NCBI GenBank assembly: GCA_002898135.1
Contig: BDTQ01000212.1
Coordinates: 1-8,639 of the forward strand
From: a bacterium BMS3Bbin07
GTDB taxonomy: Bacteria; Nitrospirota; Thermodesulfovibrionia; Thermodesulfovibrionales; JdFR-85
Direction: 5' to 3'
Length of the DNA: 8,639 nucleotides
The notes under the pieces are model-generated. The model did not search any database and had not been told where the DNA came from. It saw nothing but the letters and a program-made list of their open reading frames with translations. Positions within the stretch are counted from its first letter, which is position 1. The number at the start of each line of letters is the position of its first letter. Shown piece by piece: positions 1 to 6,930 of this stretch. The position numbers and the translations under genes are program-made.

Positions 1-80
1 CCTGCCTGGTGGGATGTGATATCAGGTGGTTTGTTCAGATTTACAACAACGCTCTCTTTAAAACTCTTCTCAATGGTCAT
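1..80 (-). CDS. truB: tRNA pseudouridine(55) synthase TruB, N-terminal fragment
   Basis: Partial gene: only the first 26 codons lie in the window, and the gene runs off the left edge. The translation starts MTIEKSFKESVVVNLNKPPD and continues ITSHQA. The 'V-N-L-N-K-P-x-x-I-T-S-H' block is the N-terminal signature of the TruB family, which makes pseudouridine 55 in the T-loop of tRNA; the catalytic Asp would lie outside the window. The ATG overlaps the nrnA stop as ATGA (bases 77-80), which suggests translational coupling; no strong Shine-Dalgarno is seen. About ten residues precede the usual start of the family, but no better in-frame start exists between. Position after rbfA and nrnA fits the common bacterial order. 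Family assignment rests on one short motif plus context. Confidence 0.82.
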   Translation of the reverse strand, partial: MTIEKSFKESVVVNLNKPPDITSHQA

Positions 81-1051
81 CGGGCTGCTACTGAGTCGTG
101 AATCGCCTCTATAAGCCCTTTCTTAACATCCCCGATATCACCACAAACCTTGTAACCGGCAGCGTTTTTGTGTCCGCCGCCACCAAAATGTGAGGCAATC
201 AAGGAAACATCACAGTTGCCTTTACTCCTGAGGCTGGCCTTCCAGCAACCGGATTCAACCTCCCTGAACATGGCCGATATATCCACAGACTCTATCATCC
301 TTGGAAAGTTTATAAAGTTCTCTGTATCCGAGGCATCAGCCCCTGTCTCCTTAAACATATCCAGTGTAATGGTAGCAATGGCACTGTTAATATTACCTGT
401 GTGCACAATCTCCACAGTCTTCAGCATACTGACAAATAGCCTGAATTTATTGACAGACCATGATTCATAAAGCCGCTGGGAAACTTCTCCGGGGTTAACC
501 CCGGCATCCACCAACTCGGCAGCAGCCCTCAGCACCTCCGGTGTGGTGTTCTCATACCTGAAGGTTCCCGTATCCACGGCAATTGCCGTATAGAGGTTTA
601 CCGCCATTTCCCTGTTAATTTCCACTTCAAGTTCTCTTATAAGATTATAAATCATCAACCCCGCAGCAGGGCTTTCAGGTTCTATCCACCTTATATGACC
701 AAAGTCCGTAACAGTCTGATGATGGTCGATAACAACGATCTTTTTGCACTCCACATCCTTCAACCCCACCCTCTCAAGGTCATTGCAGTCCAGGACAATG
801 AGAACCGAATTCTTCAGTCTCTCCCTGTCCATCCCGGTCTCAACCAAATCTGAAGAGGGAAGAAAGTTGTACATATACGGCACCCCATCGCTGTTAAAGA
901 CCCTCACATCCTTGTGCAGCAATCTCAGGGCAAGGGCAAGGGCAAGGGATGCGCCCAGGGCATCCCCTTCGGGGTTGATATGGGAGGCAATTGTAAAATA
1001 CTGCTCTCTCCTTATTAGCTCAACAATCTCTTCAGGAACCTTCACTTTCAC
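77..1051 (-). CDS. nrnA: DHH/DHHA1 family nanoRNase / pAp phosphatase (NrnA-like)
   Basis: A DHH-family phosphoesterase of 324 residues, the usual length for bifunctional NrnA, which degrades 2-5 nt RNAs and dephosphorylates pAp in the cytoplasm with Mn2+. Visible motifs (numbering from the GTG at 1051): HINPEGDALG at 24-33, metal-binding Asp in LDCND near 88, the DHH triad at 109-111, Asp160 in AVDTGTF, then the DHHA1 nucleic-acid-binding motif GGGGHKNAAG at 290-299. Start choice is open. The GTG at 1051 abuts the purine-rich AGAGG (1052-1056), whereas the in-frame GTG at 1045 stands 6 nt from it and is better placed, giving 322 residues. The gene overlaps rbfA by 20 nt and truB by 4 nt, so it is mid-operon. 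The exact substrate (nanoRNA, pAp or cyclic dinucleotide intermediates) cannot be read from the sequence. Confidence 0.93.
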   Translation of the reverse strand: MKVKVPEEIVELIRREQYFTIASHINPEGDALGASLALALALRLLHKDVRVFNSDGVPYMYNFLPSSDLVETGMDRERLKNSVLIVLDCNDLERVGLKDVECKKIVVIDHHQTVTDFGHIRWIEPESPAAGLMIYNLIRELEVEINREMAVNLYTAIAVDTGTFRYENTTPEVLRAAAELVDAGVNPGEVSQRLYESWSVNKFRLFVSMLKTVEIVHTGNINSAIATITLDMFKETGADASDTENFINFPRMIESVDISAMFREVESGCWKASLRSKGNCDVSLIASHFGGGGHKNAAGYKVCGDIGDVKKGLIEAIHDSVAAR

Positions 1052-1394
1052 CCTCTTTTTTTATCTTGCGAAGCAATTCATCAATCTTTGCACCATATTC
1101 AATTGATTCATCCTCATAGAATTCCAGCGTTGGAAGCACCTTCATCCTTACACGCTTTCGCAGCTCCGACCTTATAAACCCCTTTGCGGAATTCAGAATC
1201 TTCAGTGTGCTCCTTGTTTCGCTTTTCTGAAGGACACTCACATAAACCCGGGCAATCTTCAGATCTTCCGTGACATCCACCGAGGTTATGGTCAGAAAAC
1301 CCAGACGAGGGTCCTTCACCCTCCTCATGACAATATCGGCAATCTCCTCCCTCATGAGGTCTCCGATGCGCTTTGAACGTTTATATGGCAGCAT
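1032..1394 (-). CDS. rbfA: 30S ribosome-binding factor A (RbfA)
   Basis: 120 residues, typical length for RbfA, a single KH-type domain that binds the 30S subunit near the 5' end of 16S rRNA and assists late 16S maturation and cold adaptation. Family hallmarks: the N-terminal YKRSKRIGDLMREEIADIV helix, then DPRLGFLTITSVDVTEDLKI and ARVYVSVL, followed by a helix with LNSAKGFIRSELRKRV and the strand LPTLEFYEDESIEYGAKID. The C-terminal tail is short and charged. The ATG at 1394 has an AAGGGA ribosome site at 1405-1410, spaced about 10 nt. It lies 36 nt downstream of DUF503 and overlaps nrnA, so the three are almost certainly cotranscribed. Confidence 0.97.
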   Translation of the reverse strand: MLPYKRSKRIGDLMREEIADIVMRRVKDPRLGFLTITSVDVTEDLKIARVYVSVLQKSETRSTLKILNSAKGFIRSELRKRVRMKVLPTLEFYEDESIEYGAKIDELLRKIKKEGESEGS

Positions 1395-1430
1395 AATTTT
1401 ATATTCCCTTAAAATTTGATTGTTTCAGAC

Positions 1431-1715
1431 TTACAGCAACTCTATATCCATCTTCAGCACCTCAATGGACGCCTCGGAAAGGACCAGGTTTTTTATCTTC
1501 TCAAAGGTACTGTAAAGGTGTGAGGTATCATTCGTAACGCATACTATCGAGATGGTAGTCCTCTGCCACAGATTATTGGCATCCTCTGCTACCGAGACAT
1601 TAAATTTCGCAAGCCTGTCTTTGAGTGAGCGTATTACGAAGCGTTTCGACTTCAGTGAACCAGCCTCGGGGATAAAAATATCCAGGGTTAAAAGACCAAT
1701 TATCATTTCTTGCAT
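1431..1715 (-). CDS. ylxP: DUF503 family protein (YlxP-like)
   Basis: 94-residue member of DUF503, the small protein found between infB and rbfA in many bacteria (YlxP of Bacillus). Family features: the opening strand MIIGLLTLDIFIPEAGSLK, the basic helix KSKRFVIRSLKDRL, FNVSVAE at 38-44, LWQR at 49-52, VTND at 60-63 and the terminal strand ending DIELL. The molecular role is not established; its neighbours suggest ribosome biogenesis. Start is uncertain. Homologues usually begin at the residue matching Met4 (ATG at 1706), three codons after the ATG at 1715. Neither start has a recognisable Shine-Dalgarno, unlike rpmB, clpP, clpX and tig. The region just upstream is a strong inverted repeat (1714-1810) whose 3' arm includes the first two bases of the 1715 start codon, so initiation may be controlled by RNA folding. 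Confidence 0.9.
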   Translation of the reverse strand: MQEMIIGLLTLDIFIPEAGSLKSKRFVIRSLKDRLAKFNVSVAEDANNLWQRTTISIVCVTNDTSHLYSTFEKIKNLVLSEASIEVLKMDIELL

Positions 1716-1810
1716 CTTATGGATTGACTGTTCCGGTTCTTCCCAAAATTCAGCTGATAACAGGGATTCAGGCTTCTCACCTGTATCCCTGCACCTTTAA
1801 TCCATAAGAT
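1714..1810 (-). ncRNA. candidate structured 5' leader element of DUF503 operon
   Basis: Not an assigned family. A perfect 12-bp inverted repeat (ATCTTATGGATT at 1714-1725, AATCCATAAGAT at 1799-1810) encloses 73 nt. Read on the minus strand, the interior folds into two more hairpins. The first is CAGGGAT, A, CAGG, loop TGAGAAG, CCTG, A, ATCCCTG (1791-1761; 7 bp and 4 bp around one A/A mismatch). The second is CTG, AA, TTTTGG, loop GAAGAA, CCGGAA, CAG (1753-1728; two G-U pairs). Together this makes a three-way junction. The 3' arm of the closing helix overlaps the start codon of DUF503, so the closed form could block translation. No Rfam family is recognised. A small palindromic repeat element (MITE-like) is the main alternative; I see no target-site duplication at its edges. 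Confidence 0.45.
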
Positions 1811-1824
1811 TTCACCAGTTTCTG

Positions 1825-1852
1825 AATATAACTTGTAATACAATAAAGCCAG
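1825..1852 (-). promoter_or_regulatory. weak promoter candidate before the DUF503 leader
   Basis: On the minus strand, TATATT (1830-1825) matches the -10 consensus at five of six positions. A 16-nt spacer separates it from CTGGCT (1852-1847), which is a poor -35 box. The predicted start would fall near 1818, only a few bases before the inverted-repeat element begins. That placement is the main reason to record it; the box match alone is weak. Readthrough from rpmB is the alternative source of DUF503 transcripts. Confidence 0.2.
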
Positions 1853-1878
1853 ACGCTGATTTAAAAAAATCAAACGTT

Positions 1879-2067
1879 TCAGATTGCCTTTGTAATCTTG
1901 CCGGACCTTATACACCTTGTGCATACATAAGTCTTCTTAGGGCCATGTTCAGTCACTATCTTTATTCTCTGAAGGTTAGGCTTAAAAACCCTCTTTGTTT
2001 TCTTGTTGGAATGACTGACGTTATTTCCAACTGCGCGTATCTTGCCACAAACATAACATATTGCCAT
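1879..2067 (-). CDS. rpmB: 50S ribosomal protein L28 (bL28), four-cysteine form
   Basis: 62 residues, complete. It carries the L28 features: MAICYVCGK start, [20 protein letters not shown] basic stretch and the C-terminal [15 protein letters not shown]. Cysteines 4, 7, 49 and 52 form two CxxC pairs, the zinc-ribbon (C+) form of this protein, as opposed to the cysteine-free paralogues expressed in zinc shortage. It is a component of the large subunit. The ATG at 2067 is preceded by AAGGAGG about 10 nt upstream. It is the first gene of the leftward cluster and diverges from infB across 117 bp. A U-rich run follows the stop but no solid terminator stem does. Confidence 0.97.
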   Translation of the reverse strand: MAICYVCGKIRAVGNNVSHSNKKTKRVFKPNLQRIKIVTEHGPKKTYVCTRCIRSGKITKAI

Positions 2068-2094
2068 CTCGTAATATCCTCCTTAACAGGGTTC

Positions 2095-2123
2095 TTGTTT
2101 GCACTAAAAGGAGTAAATATGAT
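2095..2123 (+). promoter_or_regulatory. promoter candidate of infB
   Basis: TTGTTT (2095-2100; three of six to the -35 consensus), a 17-nt spacer and TATGAT (2118-2123; five of six). The expected start is near 2130, leaving a leader of about 55 nt before the infB ATG. The -10 box overlaps the rpmB -10 on the opposite strand, so the two promoters could hardly be occupied at the same time. The -35 is weak; another promoter upstream or in the rpmB coding region is possible. Confidence 0.4.
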
Positions 2124-2147
2124 AACATTTCATGATAACTGTGACAA
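2119..2147 (-). promoter_or_regulatory. sigma-70 type promoter of rpmB
   Basis: On the minus strand, TTGTCA (2147-2142; five of six to TTGACA) is separated by exactly 17 nt from TATCAT (2124-2119; five of six to TATAAT). The expected start is near 2112, giving a short leader to the rpmB ATG at 2067. This is the best promoter match in the rpmB/infB divergent region. Its -10 coincides with the -10 of the infB candidate on the other strand. The octamer ATGATAAC occurs twice here (2119-2126 and 2132-2139, plus-strand reading), with starts 13 bp apart. Confidence 0.6.
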
Positions 2148-2170
2148 GTCCTGTTTATAGCAGTGTCAGA

Positions 2171-2178
2171 AAAGGGAG
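2171..2178 (+). promoter_or_regulatory. ribosome-binding site that fixes the infB start
   Basis: AAAGGGAG lies 6 nt before the ATG at 2185. A TTG directly in front (2182) would be an in-frame alternative but sits only 3 nt from this site, so the ATG is preferred. Confidence 0.7.
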
Positions 2179-2184
2179 ATATTG

Positions 2185-4467
2185 ATGGAGAAGACAAGAG
2201 TTTACGAACTTGCCAAACGGCTGGGAGTAAAGAATAAAGATATTCTTGATGAATTAAAGAAGATGGGAGTTGATGGAAAAACCCATGCTTCAAATATTGA
2301 TACAGATATTGCGGTTAAAGTGGAAGCGTTATTTACAAAAGGTCTGAAAGGTACCGGGAAGGGAACAGAAAAAGCGGCCATCCCGGTTCAACAGAAATCC
2401 AAAAGCCGCGAAAAACCTGAAAAAAAAATAAAAACCGAAAAGAAGACAGAACCAACTACACCTGCATCTGCTGTTGAGGAAAAGGAGACCGTGTCCCCTG
2501 AAGGCCTCAAAAAAGAGGCAACAGATCAGAAGGCGGATACAACAAAAAGAAAGAGTATGCAGCGGGCATTTCAGGCTATAAGAAAGATTGAGCCCAAGAA
2601 ATGGCTTGACTCAAAGAGTGGAAAGAGGGTCGGAAGGGGAAGGGTTGTTAATCATGGCAGGGCACAGCATACTGCCACGCAAACCCAGCATATCTCAACG
2701 GCAGCTCCCAGGAAAAAGGCGATAAAGCTGCCTGAAGGCGCCACTGTCAAGGAATTTGCAGAACTGATCGGCCAGAAGGTCTCCGAGGTCATAAAAAAGT
2801 TCATGGAACTTGGGACAATGGTCACTATAAACCAGCCCGTAGACCTGGATACAGCCATACTCATTGCCGACGGTCTCGGGATCAAATTAGAGTCAGCCCC
2901 TCTGGAAAATGAAAGGGTGGAAATCGAGGAGGTTGAGGAACGGCCTGAAGACCTGTCGCCAAGGGCCCCGGTTGTGACTGTAATGGGTCATGTTGACCAT
3001 GGAAAAACATCGCTCCTTGATGCAATTCGAAAGACCCGCGTTACCGAGACCGAATCAGGCGGGATAACCCAGCATATCGGGGCATACAAGGTAAGGCTCA
3101 AAGACAAGGATATAGTATTTCTGGATACCCCCGGACATGAGGCGTTTACAACAATGAGGGCAAGGGGTGCACAGGCCACGGATATAGTAATACTGGTAGT
3201 TGCCGCTGATGACGGTGTCATGCCCCAGACAGTGGAGGCAATCAACCACGCAAAGGCTGCCGGTGTTCCCATTATCGTAGCAGTCAACAAGATTGACAAG
3301 CCCGACGCAAATCCCCAGAAGGTAAGGAGTGAACTGGCTGAATATGATATCGTTCCTGAAGAATGGGGAGGGAAGAATATCTTTGTGGATGTATCTGCAA
3401 AAAACGGGACCGGAATAGATGAGCTGCTGGAGATGATACTGCTTCAGGCTGAAATAATGGAGCTGAAGGCAAACCACGAAAGACCTGCAAGGGGAGTAAT
3501 CATAGAGTCCAGGCTCGACAAAGGCAGAGGCCCGGTTGCAACCGTCCTTGTGCAGTTGGGAACACTGAAAATTGGAGATGCCTTTGTCTCGGGAAAATCC
3601 TACGGCAAGGTCAGGGCGCTTATCAATGACAGGGGAAAGAGAGTTACTGAGAGCATTCCTTCAACACCTGTTGAAGTAATCGGGTTTTCAGAGGTTCCCC
3701 AGGCCGGTGACCACTTTGTTGTAGTGGAAGATGAAAAGAAGGCCAGGCAGATAGCAATGGCCAGGCTTCACAAGGAAAGGCTGGCAGAGATGGCCAGGGC
3801 AAGGAAGGTTAAACTCGATGAGCTCTACTCGCAGATCAAGGAAGGGGAGATCAAGGAGTTAAACATAATCATCAAGGCTGATGTACAGGGCTCTGTAGAG
3901 GCCATCAGGGAATCCCTTGAGAAGATTACCCACCCCGAGGTCAAGGTGCGGGTAATACACACTGCCGTCGGAGGGATTAACGAGTCCGACGTAATGCTGG
4001 CCTCTGCATCCAATGCCATTATAATAGGGTTCAACGTCAGACCCGAATCAAAGGCGGCACAGGCTGCTGAAAAAGAGGACGTTGATATCAGGCTCTATAC
4101 TGTAATATATGAGGCCATTGAGGACGTAAAGAAGGCACTTGAGGGCCTCCTTGAACCAACCCTGAGAGAAAAGGTTATCGGCAGGGCAGAGGTGAGAGAG
4201 GTCTTTACAATATCCCATATCGGCACAGTGGCAGGTTGTTATGTACTTGAGGGCACCATGCAGAGGGCAAGTGACGGTGTAAGGGTTATCAGGGACAATA
4301 TAGTCATCTACGAGGGAAAGATAGCCGCCATTAAAAGATTCAAGGAAGATGTAAAAGATGTTCAGGCCGGATATGAGTGCGGAATTACGATTGAGAAATT
4401 CAATGACATCAAGGTCGGAGACATACTGGAAAACTTCATAATTGAGAAAATCGCAGGAAAACTCTGA
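2185..4467 (+). CDS. infB: translation initiation factor IF-2
   Basis: 760 residues; GTPase that brings fMet-tRNA to the 30S subunit and promotes 50S joining. Domains in order: a first IF2_N module at about 1-50 ([20 protein letters not shown]), a lysine/glutamate/proline-rich linker to about 175, a second IF2_N module at about 180-240 ([15 protein letters not shown]), then the G domain. G motifs are intact: GHVDHGKT 268-275, GGITQHIG switch I, DTPGH 314-318, NKID 368-371, SAK 404-406. Domains II, III and the fMet-tRNA-binding C-terminal domain follow ([23 protein letters not shown]). Length lies between Bacillus (about 716) and E. coli (890). Unusually, infB here is not followed by ylxP-rbfA but points away from them, divergent from rpmB. 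The next gene on its strand is DUF721, 35 nt on. Confidence 0.99.
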   Translation: MEKTRVYELAKRLGVKNKDILDELKKMGVDGKTHASNIDTDIAVKVEALFTKGLKGTGKGTEKAAIPVQQKSKSREKPEKKIKTEKKTEPTTPASAVEEKETVSPEGLKKEATDQKADTTKRKSMQRAFQAIRKIEPKKWLDSKSGKRVGRGRVVNHGRAQHTATQTQHISTAAPRKKAIKLPEGATVKEFAELIGQKVSEVIKKFMELGTMVTINQPVDLDTAILIADGLGIKLESAPLENERVEIEEVEERPEDLSPRAPVVTVMGHVDHGKTSLLDAIRKTRVTETESGGITQHIGAYKVRLKDKDIVFLDTPGHEAFTTMRARGAQATDIVILVVAADDGVMPQTVEAINHAKAAGVPIIVAVNKIDKPDANPQKVRSELAEYDIVPEEWGGKNIFVDVSAKNGTGIDELLEMILLQAEIMELKANHERPARGVIIESRLDKGRGPVATVLVQLGTLKIGDAFVSGKSYGKVRALINDRGKRVTESIPSTPVEVIGFSEVPQAGDHFVVVEDEKKARQIAMARLHKERLAEMARARKVKLDELYSQIKEGEIKELNIIIKADVQGSVEAIRESLEKITHPEVKVRVIHTAVGGINESDVMLASASNAIIIGFNVRPESKAAQAAEKEDVDIRLYTVIYEAIEDVKKALEGLLEPTLREKVIGRAEVREVFTISHIGTVAGCYVLEGTMQRASDGVRVIRDNIVIYEGKIAAIKRFKEDVKDVQAGYECGITIEKFNDIKVGDILENFIIEKIAGKL

Positions 4468-4502
4468 TATTAAAACTGCCGGACAGGGCTTGACTGCTTC
4501 AG

Positions 4503-4937
4503 ATGAAATCCATAACCACAGAGCTTTCAGACATCATAAAAGACCTTGGCCTTTATGAAGAATTCAGGCTCGAATTTCTAAGGAAAGACTTCAGGACAAT
4601 ATTCCCTCCACCCATGGGTGAACACCTGTACCCCTCGACACTGAAAAGGGGACAATTGCTCATCATTGTTGACTCCCATGTGTGGCTTAACGAAATAAGA
4701 CTTCATAAAGAGGAGATGAAAAAGCGCCTCTCAGGGTATGGAGTTGAGTCAATCAGGTTCAAGCTCGGGAGAGTATTCAGAAAGAAGAAGGGCAGACCTG
4801 CACCTGCTGCAGCCCCCGTCAATATACCCGAAGAGCTGATTGATGACGTTACCCTCAAAATAAAGGACCCCCATATTCGGGAGTCCCTGTTAAATGCAAT
4901 CAAATCATCCATGCAACGGCATCCCAAAGGGATTTAG
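4503..4937 (+). CDS. DUF721 domain protein (DciA-like)
   Basis: 144 residues. The middle part (about 35-90) fits the DUF721 pattern: a PPPMGEHLYPSTLKRGQLLIIV strand, then the W in SHVWLNEIRLHKEEMKKRL and the closing strand VESIRFKLG. A basic, Ala/Pro-rich spacer (RKKKGRPAPAAAP) and a C-terminal helix (IKDPHIRESLLNAIKSSM) follow. DUF721 includes DciA, the loader/partner of the DnaB replicative helicase in bacteria without DnaC or DnaI; that this one does the same is inference. The gene lies 35 nt after infB and is probably cotranscribed. The ATG at 4503 lacks a good ribosome site; GGACAGGG is too far upstream. The stop is 14 bp from the clpX stop on the other strand. Confidence 0.75.
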   Translation: MKSITTELSDIIKDLGLYEEFRLEFLRKDFRTIFPPPMGEHLYPSTLKRGQLLIIVDSHVWLNEIRLHKEEMKKRLSGYGVESIRFKLGRVFRKKKGRPAPAAAPVNIPEELIDDVTLKIKDPHIRESLLNAIKSSMQRHPKGI

Positions 4938-4951
4938 AGCCATCAAGTGGA

Positions 4952-6178
4952 TTACGCTGTCTTTTCATAAATCAGGAGCGGCCTTTCCTGACGTGTAACA
5001 ACCTCTTCGTTAATCACGCATTCCCTTATCTCTTTCCGTGACGGAATCTCGTACATCACCTCGAGCATTATATCCTCAAGGATGGCACGCAGTCCCCTTG
5101 CACCGGTCTTCCTCTTTACCGCCTTTCTTGCAATGGCACGCAGAGCACCCTCACTAAAGCGTAACTTCACGTTATCTATGGAGAGCAATCTCTCATACTG
5201 CTTTGTAAGGGCGTTCTTTGGCTCAACAAGTATCCTGACAAGTGCCGATTCATTCAGCTCACCCAACGTGCTAACTACAGGAAGCCTTCCGACAAACTCA
5301 GGAATCATCCCGTACCTTACAAGGTCCCCTGGCTCCACAATACTCAGGATATTCCCTATCTTTCTCTTTGCAGTGGTATCAGCTCCAAAACCGACTGTCC
5401 TCTTTCCTATCCTCTTCTCGATAATCTCTTCAAGCCCCACAAAGGCACCGCCACAGATAAAGAGGATACCGGTTGTATCTACCGGAATATACTCCTGCTG
5501 CGGGTGTTTCCTCCCACCCTGGGGCGGAATATTCGCTACCGTGCCTTCAACAATCTTCAGAAGGGCCTGCTGTACGCCCTCTCCCGAGACATCCCTTGTA
5601 ATGGAAGGACTATCAGCCTTTCTGCTTATCTTGTCTATCTCGTCTATGTAGATTATTCCCCTCTGGGCCCTCTCAACATCGTAGTTGGCTGCCTGAAGCA
5701 GTTTGAGAATAATATTCTCCACATCCTCACCAACATAGCCGGCCTCTGTAAGGGTTGTGGCATCCGCAATAGTGAAAGGCACATCGAGTATCCGTGCAAG
5801 TGTCTGTGCAAGGAGCGTCTTACCGGTCCCGGTAGGACCTATAAGGAGGATATTGCTCTTCTGAATCTCCACATCCGTCTTGACCGGATGGTGAATCCTC
5901 TTGTAGTGGTTATGAACCGCAACCGAGAGTGTCTTTTTCGCCTTTTCCTGACCGATTACATACTCATCCAGCACCTTGTGTATCTCCATAGGTGTAGGCA
6001 ATTCCGGAAACGGCAGTCCTTCATTGAAGGTCTCCATCTCCTCGGCGAGTATCTCGTCACAGAGTTCCACACATTCGTCACAGATATAAACCGTGGGCCC
6101 GGCAATGAGCTTCTTCACCTCACTCTGGGTTTTACCACAGAAAGAACACTGCAACTTATCTTCTTCCTTTTTAGACAT
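4952..6178 (-). CDS. clpX: ATP-dependent Clp protease ATP-binding subunit ClpX
   Basis: 408 residues, full length. AAA+ unfoldase that feeds substrates to ClpP. N-terminal zinc-binding domain with Cys11, 14, 33 and 36; Walker A GPTGTGKT 114-121; pore loop GYVG 147-150; Walker B IIYIDEID 175-182; RKH loop 223-225; sensor-2 GAR 359-361 in the C-terminal small domain. The ClpP-docking loop reads VGF at 262-264, where E. coli has IGF: a conservative variant. The ATG at 6178 has AGGAGG 7 nt upstream. It lies 73 nt after clpP on the same strand; a small 5-bp hairpin (6195-6208) sits in the gap. Together with tig and clpP it forms the classical tig-clpP-clpX unit. It ends tail to tail with DUF721. 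Confidence 0.99.
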   Translation of the reverse strand: MSKKEEDKLQCSFCGKTQSEVKKLIAGPTVYICDECVELCDEILAEEMETFNEGLPFPELPTPMEIHKVLDEYVIGQEKAKKTLSVAVHNHYKRIHHPVKTDVEIQKSNILLIGPTGTGKTLLAQTLARILDVPFTIADATTLTEAGYVGEDVENIILKLLQAANYDVERAQRGIIYIDEIDKISRKADSPSITRDVSGEGVQQALLKIVEGTVANIPPQGGRKHPQQEYIPVDTTGILFICGGAFVGLEEIIEKRIGKRTVGFGADTTAKRKIGNILSIVEPGDLVRYGMIPEFVGRLPVVSTLGELNESALVRILVEPKNALTKQYERLLSIDNVKLRFSEGALRAIARKAVKRKTGARGLRAILEDIMLEVMYEIPSRKEIRECVINEEVVTRQERPLLIYEKTA

Positions 6179-6194
6179 CCTGTAGCCTCCTGTC

Positions 6195-6208
6195 AGCCGT
6201 TACCGGCT
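6195..6208. other. small hairpin in the clpP-clpX gap
   Basis: AGCCG, TTAC, CGGCT: a 5-bp GC-rich stem with a four-base loop, sitting 10 nt before the AGGAGG of clpX. It has no U tract, so it is not a standard terminator; it could mark an RNA processing point or mildly modulate clpX translation. Stems this short also arise by chance. Confidence 0.2.
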
Positions 6209-6251
6209 AATCCTTCCTGGTTCTAAAATAAATATACAACTAACGTATATA

Positions 6252-6854
6252 TTACTCCTCTTCTTTTTCTTTCTTGACGGTATAGATTACATCATCAACA
6301 AGCCCGTACTCCTTTGCCTCTTCTGCCGACATGAAAAAGTCCCTGTCCGTGTCTGCCTGAATCTTGTCATAAGGCTGGGATGTATGATTCGCAAGGATTC
6401 CGTTCAGCGTCTCCTTCATCTTGAGAATCTCCCTTGCATGGATCTCTATATCAGTAGCCTGTCCCTGAAAACCACCCATCGGCTGATGTATCATTATCCT
6501 CGAATGGGGGAGTGCAAACCTCTTTGACTTTGCCCCTGCCGACAGAAGCAGCGCCCCCATGCTCGCCGCCTGTCCAAGGCAATAGGTGGCAATATCAGGC
6601 TTCACATACTGCATGGTATCATAGATTGCGAGCCCTGAAGAGACAACCCCGCCGGGAGAATTGACATAGACATGGATATCCTTCTCAGGGTCATCAGTCT
6701 GAAGGAAGAGAAGCTGCGCAATCACTGTATTGGCCACATGATCGTCTATCGACGTACCGATAAAGATTATCCTGTCCTTTAACAGCCTTGAATAGATGTC
6801 ATAGGCCCTCTCCGTCCTTCCTGTCTGTTCTATTACAATAGGAATCAAACTCAT
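6252..6854 (-). CDS. clpP: ATP-dependent Clp protease proteolytic subunit ClpP
   Basis: 200 residues, usual length. Serine peptidase (S14) that forms the tetradecameric proteolytic chamber. The catalytic triad is intact: Ser98 in GQAASMGA, His123 in MIHQPMGG and Asp172 in TDRDFFM. Other hallmarks are [20 protein letters not shown] (64-83) and the N-terminal axial-loop region [24 protein letters not shown] short propeptide, if any, would be removed near the start. The C-terminus is a run of Lys/Glu (KKEKEEE). The ATG at 6854 has AGGAGGAG about 9 nt upstream. It lies 76 nt downstream of tig with no visible terminator, and 73 nt upstream of clpX, supporting one transcript. Confidence 0.99.
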   Translation of the reverse strand: MSLIPIVIEQTGRTERAYDIYSRLLKDRIIFIGTSIDDHVANTVIAQLLFLQTDDPEKDIHVYVNSPGGVVSSGLAIYDTMQYVKPDIATYCLGQAASMGALLLSAGAKSKRFALPHSRIMIHQPMGGFQGQATDIEIHAREILKMKETLNGILANHTSQPYDKIQADTDRDFFMSAEEAKEYGLVDDVIYTVKKEKEEE

Positions 6855-6930
6855 CTCTTTACTCTCCTCCTGGTTTAAAGTCAGTGTCAGCAGGTTAGTG
6901 CCGGTCTTCTACTTTTAATTTATACTGAAA

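Noticed and set aside
1761..1795. Cobalamin-riboswitch-like wording (GGTGC, AGGGA, GGTGAGAAGCC on the minus strand) inside the DUF503 leader.
   Set aside because: The B12-box and the conserved CGCCACTGT-type segment are missing and the element is about half the usual length; the genes downstream have no link to cobalamin. The similarity is probably just hairpin sequence.
1714..1810. Interpretation of the inverted repeat as an IS end pair or tRNA gene.
   Set aside because: No transposase or target duplication is visible, and no T-loop, anticodon stem or CCA pattern is present.
1863..1884. Run of seven T (minus strand) after the rpmB stop, as a terminator.
   Set aside because: The preceding stem would be three A/T-rich pairs with mismatches; too weak to support a call.
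1703..1924. 73-codon minus-strand open frame across the rpmB-DUF503 gap.
   Set aside because: It overlaps the end of rpmB and the start of DUF503 in another frame, reads through the strong inverted repeat and resembles no family I know.
5504..6226. 240-codon plus-strand open frame.
   Set aside because: Antisense to clpX across its conserved ATPase core; no family resemblance.
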